Assembly (NCBI RefSeq): GCF_003859945.1
Contig: NZ_RQYM01000004.1
Span: 82,155 to 146,154 of the forward strand
Direction of reading: 5' to 3'
DNA: 64,000 bases
Source: Leucobacter sp. OH1287
GTDB lineage: Bacteria > Actinomycetota > Actinomycetes > Actinomycetales > Microbacteriaceae
Part shown: positions 1 to 7,853 of the stretch, in pieces
Numbering within the stretch: the stretch's first letter is position 1
How the letters are laid out: the number at the start of each line of letters is the position of its first letter
Made by a program: the position numbers and the translations under genes
Notes under the pieces: model-generated
What the model was told of the DNA's origin: nothing
Databases searched by the model: none
What the model saw: the letters and a program-made list of their open reading frames with translations, nothing else

Positions 1-147
1 TCCACCAACGGCGATGCTTGCCCGGTTTGCGGCCTCAACAACCGCTGCTTCGTCGGTTGCTGGGGGCCACAGCTGGGCGGGGATGATGCCGGCGGCGCGC
101 AGCACGGCCTGGCGTGCCTGGCTGGTTGAGGCGAGAATTAACTGCAT
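1..147 (-). CDS. maf: Maf-like nucleotide pyrophosphatase, N-terminal part only
   Basis: This is the first 49 codons of a gene that runs off the left edge. The translation opens MQLILASTSQARQAVLRAAG and continues with a DEAAVVEAA segment. That matches the Maf/Ham1-like start (LILAS.S..R...L..AGI, then a conserved DE). Maf proteins hydrolyse non-canonical or modified nucleoside triphosphates, releasing pyrophosphate, and some affect septum formation. The gene is divergent from the RNA methyltransferase, with about 60 bp between the two starts. The rest of the protein is outside the window, so catalytic completeness cannot be judged. Confidence 0.75.
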   Translation of the reverse strand, partial: MQLILASTSQARQAVLRAAGIIPAQLWPPATDEAAVVEAANRASIAVGG

Positions 148-207
148 AACCAGATATTAATGCCTGAAACTGTCTGTATGCTGCGTGGGACTGGCAGAAT
201 ATTAAGC

Positions 208-1530
208 ATGACTGAAAAAACCGAATCAGCGGCGACCGATAACGCCCGCAAGAATCCTGGCACGGCAGCGCTCAGCGCGGGAGACACTCTGGAGCTTGAG
301 GTGACGGGGATCGCGCACGGCGGCCTCAGCATTGCCCGCCACGAGGGGCGTGTTGTGTTTGTTGCCGACACGCTGCCGGGTGAGCGAGTGCGTGCCCGAC
401 TGACCGAGGTGAAGAAGAGTTTTGCGCGCGCGACCGCGGTTTCGGTTGTTGAGGCTTCCCCCAAGCGGCAGGATCACATTTGGGCGGAGGCGAGTATTAA
501 CCGGCAGCCGGAGATGCGGGTTGGCGGCGCCGAGTTCGGGCACATCGAGCTTTCGCACCAGCGGGAGTTGAAGGCGCAGGTGCTCGCGGATGCGATGCGG
601 CGCCAGGCGAAACTTAACAGCGAGATCGCAACGGCCGCGGTGATTGAGGCGCTGCCCGGCGACGATGATGCCGGGCTCGGCTGGCGAACCCGCGTGCGCC
701 TGCACGTCGACCCCGAGACGGGCAGGGTTGGCCCCTACGCCGCCCGCAGCCACCGCGTGATCCCGGTGAAGTCGCTGCCGCTCGCTGTTCCCGAGCTCGC
801 GCCTCTCGCGCCGCTTAACGACCTGCTGCCGGACGCGCAGCACGTCGACCTGGTGGCGCCGAGCGGTGACGATCCACGCCTGTTAATCACCCATCGCGGC
901 GAAAAAACCGCGGTTGGCGCTGGGGACGTCATAACCGAATATGCTGCTGGTCTGCCGTTCCGGGTGCGCGCCGGTGGCTTCTGGCAGGTGCACCGCGAGG
1001 CCGCGTCGACGCTGTTTGAGCAGGTTGCGAGCGCGGTTGAGTGGCTCGGTGACGCGGTGGATCCGGCCGCCGCAAACCTCGATCTTTACGGCGGTGTCGG
1101 GTTGCTCGTCGGCGGTTTTATTGCGGGCAGCGATTCCAGGGCGCGGATCACCAGCATTGAGAGTGATGAGGCGGCGACCGATCTCGCGGCCGAGAACCTC
1201 GCAACCGCGCCGGGCGCTCAAACCCTCAACGCGAAAACCGAGGACTATCTCGCAGACCTGCTGCGCTCCAGCGGGGTTGTGCGGCAGCGGGTTAACCGGG
1301 GCACGGTGGTTTTGGATCCGCCCCGATCGGGCGCTGGCGGCCGCGTCACCGCGCAGTTGCTAGAGCTCGCACCGCAGAACATTATCTACGTTGCCTGCGA
1401 TCCGGTGGCGCTCGCGCGCGACACGCAGACGCTGGTCACGGGCGGATATGAGTTGACGGCGCTGCGCGGCTTCGACCTCTTCCCGCACACTCACCACTTC
1501 GAGTCAATCGCGATCTTCGAGCGGATCTAG
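208..1530 (+). CDS. TRAM-domain class I SAM-dependent RNA methyltransferase (RumA/TrmA type)
   Basis: Likely a 5-methyluridine RNA methyltransferase acting on rRNA or tRNA. A TRAM-like beta-barrel occupies about residues 25-80 (GIAHGGLSIARHEGRVVFV). The C-terminal Rossmann domain has a glycine-rich SAM motif (LDLYGGVGLL), the LDPPRSGAG motif and the nucleophile region YVACDPVALARD, whose Cys would attack C6 of uracil. The C-terminal HFESIAIFE carries the usual final Glu. The start at 208 is preferred over the upstream ATG at 160 because MTEKTES begins the family-like region. Oddity: the catalytic Cys is the only cysteine, so the four-cysteine iron-sulfur motif of RumA is absent. About 440 residues, a normal length. 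Confidence 0.85.
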   Translation: MTEKTESAATDNARKNPGTAALSAGDTLELEVTGIAHGGLSIARHEGRVVFVADTLPGERVRARLTEVKKSFARATAVSVVEASPKRQDHIWAEASINRQPEMRVGGAEFGHIELSHQRELKAQVLADAMRRQAKLNSEIATAAVIEALPGDDDAGLGWRTRVRLHVDPETGRVGPYAARSHRVIPVKSLPLAVPELAPLAPLNDLLPDAQHVDLVAPSGDDPRLLITHRGEKTAVGAGDVITEYAAGLPFRVRAGGFWQVHREAASTLFEQVASAVEWLGDAVDPAAANLDLYGGVGLLVGGFIAGSDSRARITSIESDEAATDLAAENLATAPGAQTLNAKTEDYLADLLRSSGVVRQRVNRGTVVLDPPRSGAGGRVTAQLLELAPQNIIYVACDPVALARDTQTLVTGGYELTALRGFDLFPHTHHFESIAIFERI

Positions 1531-1531
1531 T

Positions 1532-1663
1532 CACCCGGCAACCCGGCACCCCCGCCACCCGGCATTCCAGCCACCCGGCATTCCCGGGCGGATCCAGCGA
1601 CCCTGAGCGGCACTGCCGACCCTGGCCCTAGGCAGGCTCCTCCCCGGGCGGATCCAGCGACCC
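1532..1663. repeat. GC-rich intergenic short tandem and direct repeats
   Basis: The gap between the methyltransferase and efeU starts with several degenerate copies of CACCCGGCA. Two exact copies of a 21-bp unit (CCCGGGCGGATCCAGCGACC plus C) follow at 1583-1603 and 1643-1663. Each copy carries a GGATCC palindrome. No reading frame or hairpin with a T-tract explains them. They may be an intergenic repeat family of this genome. Confidence 0.6.
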
Positions 1664-1710
1664 CGTCGACCGCTCCCGCGATCCTGCGGAGGCGCCGAAT
1701 GATTGCGCGC

Positions 1711-1730
1711 ATCATCAGATGTAGATAAAA
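1711..1730 (+). promoter_or_regulatory. Candidate iron-gene operator/promoter motif upstream of efeU
   Basis: ATCATCAGATGTAGATAAAA lies about 35 bp before the efeU start. Almost the same string, ATCATCAGATG(ATG)TAGA.A, lies about 30 bp before the heme oxygenase start at 28924-28943, in the same orientation relative to the gene. The core ATCATCAGATG is palindromic apart from its ends. The binding protein is unknown. The TAGATA part could be a -10 element. Confidence 0.4.
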
Positions 1731-1765
1731 TGGGACTTACTAATCCCCAAGAGAATTGCATATTG

Positions 1766-2785
1766 ATGTTAGCTACCTTTTTGATTGGCTTTCGCGAGGG
1801 GCTTGAAGCTGCCCTCGTCGTCGGTATTCTGATCGCCTACGCTGCCAAGCTCGGCAGGCGTGACGTGATCCGCAAAATTTGGCTGGGCGTTGCGCTCGCG
1901 ATCCTAATCTCGCTTGTCACCGGGTTTATTCTCACCTACGGTGCTTACGGTCTGTCGTTTAAGGCGCAGGAGCTAATCGGCGGCGGACTGTCACTGGTCG
2001 CCGTCGCGATGGTCACCGGCATGATCTTCTGGATGTTGAAAACCGCGAAGAATCTGCGCGGCGAGCTGGAGGGTAAGCTCAGCAAAGAGATTATTAAAGG
2101 CTCAGGCTGGGGAATTGTTGCGCTCGCAACCATCTCGGTTGCCCGCGAGGGTCTAGAAACCGCGCTGTTTATTTGGGCGACAACCAAAACCTTCGAGCTC
2201 GGCCCCGCCGCAGGTCTCATCAACGCTGTTGCCGGCATTTTAGTTGCCGCGCTGCTCGGCTGGGCGATGCAGACCGGGCTTGTGCGCGTCAACCTCTCCC
2301 GCTTCTTCACCTGGTCGGGTGTGCTGCTGATCGTTTTCACCGCGGGTATCCTCGCTTACGGTGTGCACGATCTGCAGGAGGCTGACGTGCTACCGGGGCC
2401 GTTCGCAACCGCGCCAACCTGGGCTCCCGAGGCACTGCACGGCCTCTGGGGTGACAGCGCCTGGGCGTTCCAGATCGGACACATTATCAGCCCTGACGGG
2501 TTTATCGGCTCACTGCTGAAGGGCACAGTCGGGTTCACCCCGGAGATGAGCAAGCTGGAGCTTGTCGCCTGGGCGATCTACCTGGTGACGGTGCTAGCAG
2601 TCTTCATCGTAAAATCCCGCAAAACCCCGGCAAAGCCAGCGGCAACCAAAACCGCAGCGACCGGCTCAGCGGCCGGCCCAGCTACCAGCCCAACAACCGC
2701 TCAAGCGGCAACCAAACCCCAAGAATCCCCTAATCCCCCTAAGTCCTCCAAATCCCCAAACCCTGTTGAACCCGTCTCCGGTTAG
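1766..2785 (+). CDS. efeU: Iron permease EfeU (FTR1 family)
   Basis: Polytopic inner-membrane permease that takes up iron with EfeO and EfeB. Two REGLE motifs are visible: FREGLEAALVVG in the first helix and VAREGLETALFI in the middle. These are the iron-binding REXXE signatures of FTR1/EfeU. About seven hydrophobic segments are present. The ATG at 1766 (MLATFLIGFREGLEA) is chosen over an upstream in-frame ATG at 1703 because family members begin at this point. The C-terminal 55 residues are a low-complexity Lys/Pro/Ala/Thr/Ser tail, probably cytoplasmic. It is followed after 78 bp by efeO, consistent with an operon. Length about 339 residues. Confidence 0.92.
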   Translation: MLATFLIGFREGLEAALVVGILIAYAAKLGRRDVIRKIWLGVALAILISLVTGFILTYGAYGLSFKAQELIGGGLSLVAVAMVTGMIFWMLKTAKNLRGELEGKLSKEIIKGSGWGIVALATISVAREGLETALFIWATTKTFELGPAAGLINAVAGILVAALLGWAMQTGLVRVNLSRFFTWSGVLLIVFTAGILAYGVHDLQEADVLPGPFATAPTWAPEALHGLWGDSAWAFQIGHIISPDGFIGSLLKGTVGFTPEMSKLELVAWAIYLVTVLAVFIVKSRKTPAKPAATKTAATGSAAGPATSPTTAQAATKPQESPNPPKSSKSPNPVEPVSG

Positions 2786-2863
2786 CCAGCTGGCTATCAA
2801 GCACGGCGACCCGATGACAGACTCAACAGTGGCGGATCCGCCAAAATGAAAGGAAAATCCCCA

Positions 2864-4090
2864 ATGAAGCACACCAAGCTAGTCGCGATCCCCGCGCTCG
2901 CTGCTGCCTCAGCGGTAGCGCTCGCCGGTTGTGTGCCGAACGCCCCAGAGGGCGGTGCGGCAGCGCAGAAGATCGCGGTCACAGCAACAGACACCGACTG
3001 TAAGGTTGAGACCGCCGAGGCAACCGCCGGCACAATCACCTTCACCATTAAGAACGAGGGCAGCAAGGTTAACGAGTTCTACCTGCTTGGTGAGAACGGC
3101 CTGTCGATTGCCAGCGAGGTTGAGAACATTGCTCCCGGCGCAAGCCGCGACCTGACCTATGTTGCCGACCCTGGCACCTACTTCACCGCCTGCAAGCCTG
3201 GCATGGTTGGCGCTGACGTTGGTAAGGCCGAGTTCACTGTTACCGGTGAGGTGCAGGCACTGCCGGCTGACGAGCAGCAGGCCGCCGATGACGCCGTAGC
3301 GACCTATGTTGCCTACACTAAGCAGCAGGTTTCTGAGCTGCTGCCACAGACCGAGGAGTTTGCGAACGCCTACGCGAGCGGTGATTTTGACACCGCCATG
3401 AAGCTGTTCCCGCTGGTGCGTAAGCACTACGAGCGGATCGAGCCGACCGCTGAGCAGTTCGGCGACCTGGATCCGAAGATCGACTACCGCAAGCCAGGCG
3501 CTGAAGCAGAGAACCTGGAGTTCACCGGCTTCCACCGCATCGAGATGGACATGTGGATCGACGAGGCCCGCAAGAACTACCCAGACGAGGATATTCAGCC
3601 GCTTGACGAGGCAGGCCGCAAGAAGCTCGCCGACCAGCTGGTTGCTGACGTCACCGAGCTGCACGACCTGGTGTCTTCTGATAAGTTCGAGCTGACCCTC
3701 GCCGACATCTCTAACGGCGCGATCGGTCTGCTCGATGAGGTTTCTGCTCCTGACGGCAAGCTGCCGGGCGAAGAGGACGAGTTCAGCCACACCGACCTCT
3801 ACGACTTCTACGCAAACGTTGAGGGCGCCGAGGTTGCGTTCGAGACCGTGAAGAAGATCGCATCCGCTAAGGGTGAAGAGGGTAAGAAACTGGTTGCTGA
3901 GCTGGAGAAGCAGTTCAAGGCCATGAAGGACCTGCTCGGAACATACGGTTCATACGAGGAGGGCTTCGTTGACTACTCAACCGTCGGCCAGGACGAGCGC
4001 AACGAGCTTGCCGCCCAGCTGAACGCGCTGAGCGAGCCGCTCTCGAAGCTCACCCACACCGTGCTGGGTCTTGAGGAACCAGCCGAGTAG
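2864..4090 (+). CDS. efeO: EfeO lipoprotein: cupredoxin plus imelysin/M75 domains
   Basis: Extracytoplasmic iron-binding component of EfeUOB. A lipoprotein signal ends in the lipobox LAGC. An N-terminal cupredoxin-like domain (about residues 35-125, ending YFTACKPGMVG) is followed by an M75/imelysin-type helical domain with the GFHRIEMDMW motif (HxxE metal site). An in-frame ATG exists at 2846, but the second ATG at 2864 is preceded by AAAGGA at good spacing. Codon use is unusually uniform (GAG, AAG, CTG), which suggests high expression. A hairpin lies between this gene and efeB. Confidence 0.93.
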   Translation: MKHTKLVAIPALAAASAVALAGCVPNAPEGGAAAQKIAVTATDTDCKVETAEATAGTITFTIKNEGSKVNEFYLLGENGLSIASEVENIAPGASRDLTYVADPGTYFTACKPGMVGADVGKAEFTVTGEVQALPADEQQAADDAVATYVAYTKQQVSELLPQTEEFANAYASGDFDTAMKLFPLVRKHYERIEPTAEQFGDLDPKIDYRKPGAEAENLEFTGFHRIEMDMWIDEARKNYPDEDIQPLDEAGRKKLADQLVADVTELHDLVSSDKFELTLADISNGAIGLLDEVSAPDGKLPGEEDEFSHTDLYDFYANVEGAEVAFETVKKIASAKGEEGKKLVAELEKQFKAMKDLLGTYGSYEEGFVDYSTVGQDERNELAAQLNALSEPLSKLTHTVLGLEEPAE

Positions 4091-4143
4091 TCCGGGATAA
4101 AACCCACTAAAATAACACTAAAGGCACCGGTTGCCACAGTAAA

Positions 4144-4193
4144 AGTGAGATAGCTCACAGGGGGAAGCAAAACCCCTGTGGGCTATTTTCACT
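4144..4193. terminator. Long hairpin between efeO and efeB
   Basis: AGTGAGATAGCTCACAGGGG pairs almost perfectly with CCCCTGTGGGCTATTTTCAC about ten bases downstream, giving a stem of about 20 bp. No clear U-run follows. It could be a terminator, or a processing or attenuation element that sets the efeB level relative to efeUO. Confidence 0.6.
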
Positions 4194-4296
4194 AGCTTCC
4201 GCCGGCCCCACTGGTCACACCGATTTTCGGTTCACCGGTTCACCGGTCGCACCACACCGTTTCGCCGTCACTGATTTCACCAACCCCGAGGCAATT

Positions 4297-5721
4297 ATGA
4301 CTGAGCACACTTCCCCCAACAACGAGTCTGCCGAGAGCGGATCCGCCCAGCACGACACCGTCAAGAACGGCAACGCCGAAAATCACGCCGCCGAGCGCGG
4401 CACCGCCGAGCGCGGCACCGCCGAGCGCGGCAAGCTCACCCCGAGCCGCCGTGAACTGTTTGGCATGATCGGCGCCGGAGCCGCCGGAATCGCCGTCGGT
4501 GCGGCCGGAGGCGCAGCCGCCCAAACGGCGCTGAGCGGTGGTTTTGACGACAACCGGGTTGATACGGTCCACGGTGTTGTGCCCTTTGAGGGTGAGCACC
4601 AGGCGGGCATCACAACCGAGGCGCAGGACCGGATGCACTTTGCGTCGTTCGAGCTGAACCGCGCAACCAGCCGCGAGGATCTGATCCAGCTGCTGAAAGA
4701 CTGGACAACCGCGGCGCGCGCCCTCACCCAGGGCAAAGATATCGGCGACGGAGCCGTTGACGGCGCGCTGCTGCTCCCACCCGACGACACCGGCGAGGCA
4801 CATGATCTGGGGGCCGCGAACCTGACCCTCACATTCGGCTTCGGACGCACCCTCTTCGCCGACAAAAAATCCGGTCAGAGTGTTATCGCCGACCCTTACG
4901 GACTTCGCAGCAAACTGCCGAAAGAGTTTGAAGAACTGCCGCTTTTCGCCTTCGACCTGATTGATGACGCGATCAGCGGCGGCGACCTGTGTGTGCAGGC
5001 GTGCGCGGACGATCCGCAGGTGGCGGTGCACGCGATCCGCAACCTCAGCCGCATCGCGTTCGGGAAGGCGCGCATCAAGTGGACGCAGCTCGGTTTCGGC
5101 CGCACCTCCTCAACCAGCCGCAGCCAAAAAACACCCCGTAACCTGTTCGGGTTCAAAGACGGCACAGCGAGCATTAAGTCCGATGAGGCTGAAAAGCTGA
5201 AGGATTTTGTGTGGATCCAGAAGGGCGATAAAACCCCCGACTATCTGGTTGGCGGCACCTACCTGGTGGCGCGCAAAATTCAGATGACCATCGAGATTTG
5301 GGACCGTCAACACCTCAACGAGCAGCAGCGCGTGATCGGTCGCACCAAGGGTGAGGGCGCGCCGCTGAGCGGCAGCACCGAGTTTGAAACACCTAATTTT
5401 AAGGCGCTGAACCCCGATGGCAGCCCGGTGATTGACGTTGACGCGCACGTCCGTCTCGCCCACTCCAGCAACAATCAGGGCGTTGAGCTGCTGCGTCGCG
5501 GCTACAACTATGTTGACGGATCCAACGAGCTCGGGCAGTTGAACGCTGGCCTGTTCTTCATCACCTTCCAGAACGATCCGGCGAAGTTTGTGCAGGTGCA
5601 GGGCAACCTGAAGAGCGACCTGCTCAACGAGTACATCCGCCACATCGGGTCAAGCCTCTGGCTGGTTCCGCCCGGGGTGCGCCCCGGCGAGTACATTGGG
5701 CAGCGAATCTTCGAGGCCTAG
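4297..5721 (+). CDS. efeB: EfeB: Tat-exported Dyp-type heme peroxidase
   Basis: Heme-containing deferrochelatase/peroxidase of the EfeUOB system, exported folded. A Tat signal (SRRELFGMIGAGAAG) lies at about residues 49-65, after an unusual hydrophilic leader. The Dyp signature GFKDGT is at about residue 287, and VRLAHSSNN contains the likely proximal heme-ligating His. The protein ends in the usual PGVRPGEYIGQRIFEA. Length 474 residues. The roughly 48-residue extension before the twin Arg is longer than usual and includes three AERGT-like repeats encoded by a 15-bp tandem repeat. The gene is convergent with the copper gene downstream, with only 4 bp between stop codons. Confidence 0.93.
   Translation: MTEHTSPNNESAESGSAQHDTVKNGNAENHAAERGTAERGTAERGKLTPSRRELFGMIGAGAAGIAVGAAGGAAAQTALSGGFDDNRVDTVHGVVPFEGEHQAGITTEAQDRMHFASFELNRATSREDLIQLLKDWTTAARALTQGKDIGDGAVDGALLLPPDDTGEAHDLGAANLTLTFGFGRTLFADKKSGQSVIADPYGLRSKLPKEFEELPLFAFDLIDDAISGGDLCVQACADDPQVAVHAIRNLSRIAFGKARIKWTQLGFGRTSSTSRSQKTPRNLFGFKDGTASIKSDEAEKLKDFVWIQKGDKTPDYLVGGTYLVARKIQMTIEIWDRQHLNEQQRVIGRTKGEGAPLSGSTEFETPNFKALNPDGSPVIDVDAHVRLAHSSNNQGVELLRRGYNYVDGSNELGQLNAGLFFITFQNDPAKFVQVQGNLKSDLLNEYIRHIGSSLWLVPPGVRPGEYIGQRIFEA
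4390..4434. repeat. 15-bp tandem repeat inside efeB
   Basis: Three consecutive copies of GCCGAGCGCGGCACC (the last ends AAG) encode AERGT-AERGT-AERGK just before the twin-arginine signal. The unit length is a multiple of three, so copy-number change would keep the frame. Confidence 0.85.
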
Positions 5722-5725
5722 CTAG

Positions 5726-7810
5726 CTAGCGGCGGGTTTGCTGACGTTCTGCGCGCTGCTGCAGCATCTCGTTGTAGGCGCGCAGCTCAGCATCGCCGGT
5801 GCGATCGGCGGCACGGTCACGGCGGCGCTGTTCTTTATCGTCCGCCCGCGCCCACTGCACCGACACAATCAGCGTCAACAGCAGTGTCGGAATCTCGCCG
5901 ATACCCCAGGCGATACCGCCGCCGTTTTGTTGATCCTGAAGCGGCGGATCCCCCCACTCGCGGCCCATCGCCCCGAACCAGTCCGCTGCGAGTAGCCCCT
6001 CACCGCTCATAATAGTGACGCCGAAGAAGGCGTGCGCCGCCATGGTGGCGAGCAGCAGAACGAGCCGCAACGGATAGCTGAAACGGTTTGGCACCGGGTC
6101 GATGCCGATCAGGGTTAGCGCGAACAGGTAGCCGCTGAGCAGGAAGTGCACGATCATCCACTGGTGGCCGATGTGCTCCTCCATCGCCCAGCGAAGAATC
6201 GGCGTGAAGTAGAAGATCCACAGCGAACCAGAGAACATAATCGCGGCAAAAATCGGGTTCGAGACGAGTTTCGCCCAGGGGGTGTCGAGCGCCCAAACAA
6301 CCCACTCGCGCGGGCCCCAGGATCCATCGCGGCGCTTCTCAGCAGCTCGCAGCAGCAGCGTCACCGGGGCGCCCAGCACCAGCAGCATCGGGATCAGCAT
6401 GGTCAGAAACATGTGCCCGAGCATGTGGGAGCTGAACAGGTAGGCTTCGTAGGCGTTCAGGTAGCCGTTCGTGACCCAGAACAGCACGAGCATACCCGCG
6501 GTCCACGAGATTGTTCGGCCAATCCCCCATTTGTCGCCGCGACGGCGTAGTTTAATCACACCGTAGTAGTAGATTGCGATGCCGAAAACCGCGATCAAAA
6601 TCCACAGCAGATCAAACTTCCACTGTGTGAAGATGCGGTCCGGGGTGAGTTCGGGCGGCAGCGGATCACCGGTCAGCCACTCTGCGGGGGTGATTGTGGT
6701 GCCAAGCTCCCGCGCCGGCTGGATCGTGACGGGTGTTTCGGTGCGGCCGAGCGCTCCGGCAAGACCGGAGGCGATGCCCATAACCGCGATCTCGCTCACA
6801 ACAAACCAGAGAAACAGGCGGGTGCGATAGATCGCCGTCTGTTTCACCTCCCCCGCTGGTATCTTCGCCTCGCGAGGCTGCTTCGCGGCGCCGGGGTGCT
6901 TTGCACCAGCACCCCGCGGCTTTGCGACGGCGAGGCGCGGGATTAGGCGGATCCGATGCCACGCACCAAACCCGAGCAGCACAATCATCGCAACGGTTTT
7001 TAAGACGAGCAGCTGGCCGTAACCGGTCGCAAACAGGTTAGAGAGGTCTCCAACCCGGAGCATACCGCTTAAAACACCCGAACAGAAAACCGCGATTGAC
7101 GCGAGCAGCGCGAGAAACGAGTAACGGCGCACCAGCACGGCAAACCGTTCAGGGGTGCTAAACAGCGCCAGATAGACGATCGTGACAAGCCCGCCGATCC
7201 AAACCGCCGCGCCGCCAATGTGCAGGAACATCGCGTTCACCGCGAGCGAGTGGCCTGAGGCTCCGGCTGCGTGACCCTGCGCGGCGAGCGGCAGCAGGCA
7301 CAGCACCGCCGTCACCAGCGGCAGCAGTGTCAGCCTGCGCGACCTGACAGCGAAACACAGCACGGTGGTGACAGCAGCGAGCGCAACCAGCTCGATCCAC
7401 AAGCGCCCAAGCTCTAACTCGCTAACGAACTGGCCGAGTCCCGCGCCGAACGCCTGGCTCGCCGAGAACGGCTGCAGGCTGACATCGAGGTAGGTTGCGA
7501 TCAGCGCTGTGCCCGAGCTGACGGTGAGCACCGCAGCGGCGCCGGCGGCGAGATCCATAACCCGTCCGTACTCGTTTTTGTCGGTTGCGAGCGCCCACAC
7601 CGCAATCAGCAGTGCGCCAAGCATAACCGACAGCGACAGGTTAACGGCTGTGCGGGATGCCGGCAGCAGGTAGCGCACAATCGCCCCCGGGTCTGCGACG
7701 GTGCGCGGATCCGCTGCCCCGCCGATTTGCAGTCCGGCGTAGAGGGAAACAGCGGCGCCGAGCAGTAATAGCACCACCGCGGGGGTAAAGACTTTTAGCG
7801 CACGATCCAC
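5726..7810 (-). CDS. CopD-CtaG fusion membrane protein
   Basis: Large polytopic membrane protein of 694 residues. The N-terminal half resembles CopD/YcnJ-type copper import (a helix containing QGHAAGASGHSLAVNAMFLHIGGAAVWIGG, with conserved His). The C-terminal half resembles CtaG/caa3 oxidase assembly (SSHMLGHMFLTMLIPMLL, HIGHQWMIVHFLLSG, and HAFFGVTIM). Such fusions are common in actinobacteria and are thought to deliver copper for heme-copper oxidase assembly. A short basic low-complexity linker (residues about 300-330) separates the halves. A charged Arg/Gln-rich tail ends the protein. It is transcribed towards efeB. Confidence 0.88.
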   Translation of the reverse strand: MDRALKVFTPAVVLLLLGAAVSLYAGLQIGGAADPRTVADPGAIVRYLLPASRTAVNLSLSVMLGALLIAVWALATDKNEYGRVMDLAAGAAAVLTVSSGTALIATYLDVSLQPFSASQAFGAGLGQFVSELELGRLWIELVALAAVTTVLCFAVRSRRLTLLPLVTAVLCLLPLAAQGHAAGASGHSLAVNAMFLHIGGAAVWIGGLVTIVYLALFSTPERFAVLVRRYSFLALLASIAVFCSGVLSGMLRVGDLSNLFATGYGQLLVLKTVAMIVLLGFGAWHRIRLIPRLAVAKPRGAGAKHPGAAKQPREAKIPAGEVKQTAIYRTRLFLWFVVSEIAVMGIASGLAGALGRTETPVTIQPARELGTTITPAEWLTGDPLPPELTPDRIFTQWKFDLLWILIAVFGIAIYYYGVIKLRRRGDKWGIGRTISWTAGMLVLFWVTNGYLNAYEAYLFSSHMLGHMFLTMLIPMLLVLGAPVTLLLRAAEKRRDGSWGPREWVVWALDTPWAKLVSNPIFAAIMFSGSLWIFYFTPILRWAMEEHIGHQWMIVHFLLSGYLFALTLIGIDPVPNRFSYPLRLVLLLATMAAHAFFGVTIMSGEGLLAADWFGAMGREWGDPPLQDQQNGGGIAWGIGEIPTLLLTLIVSVQWARADDKEQRRRDRAADRTGDAELRAYNEMLQQRAERQQTRR

Positions 7811-7853
7811 GCTACTAGCCTACCGTAAGGACACCGGCCGGATATTTAGCGCG

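Noticed and set aside
226..843. Minus-strand open frame opposite the RNA methyltransferase
   Set aside because: No domain or start signal; the opposite strand encodes TRAM and SAM motifs.
2909..3790. Long open frame on the minus strand opposite efeO
   Set aside because: It mirrors the codon bias of efeO, has no recognisable domain or ribosome site and is fully covered by a certain gene.
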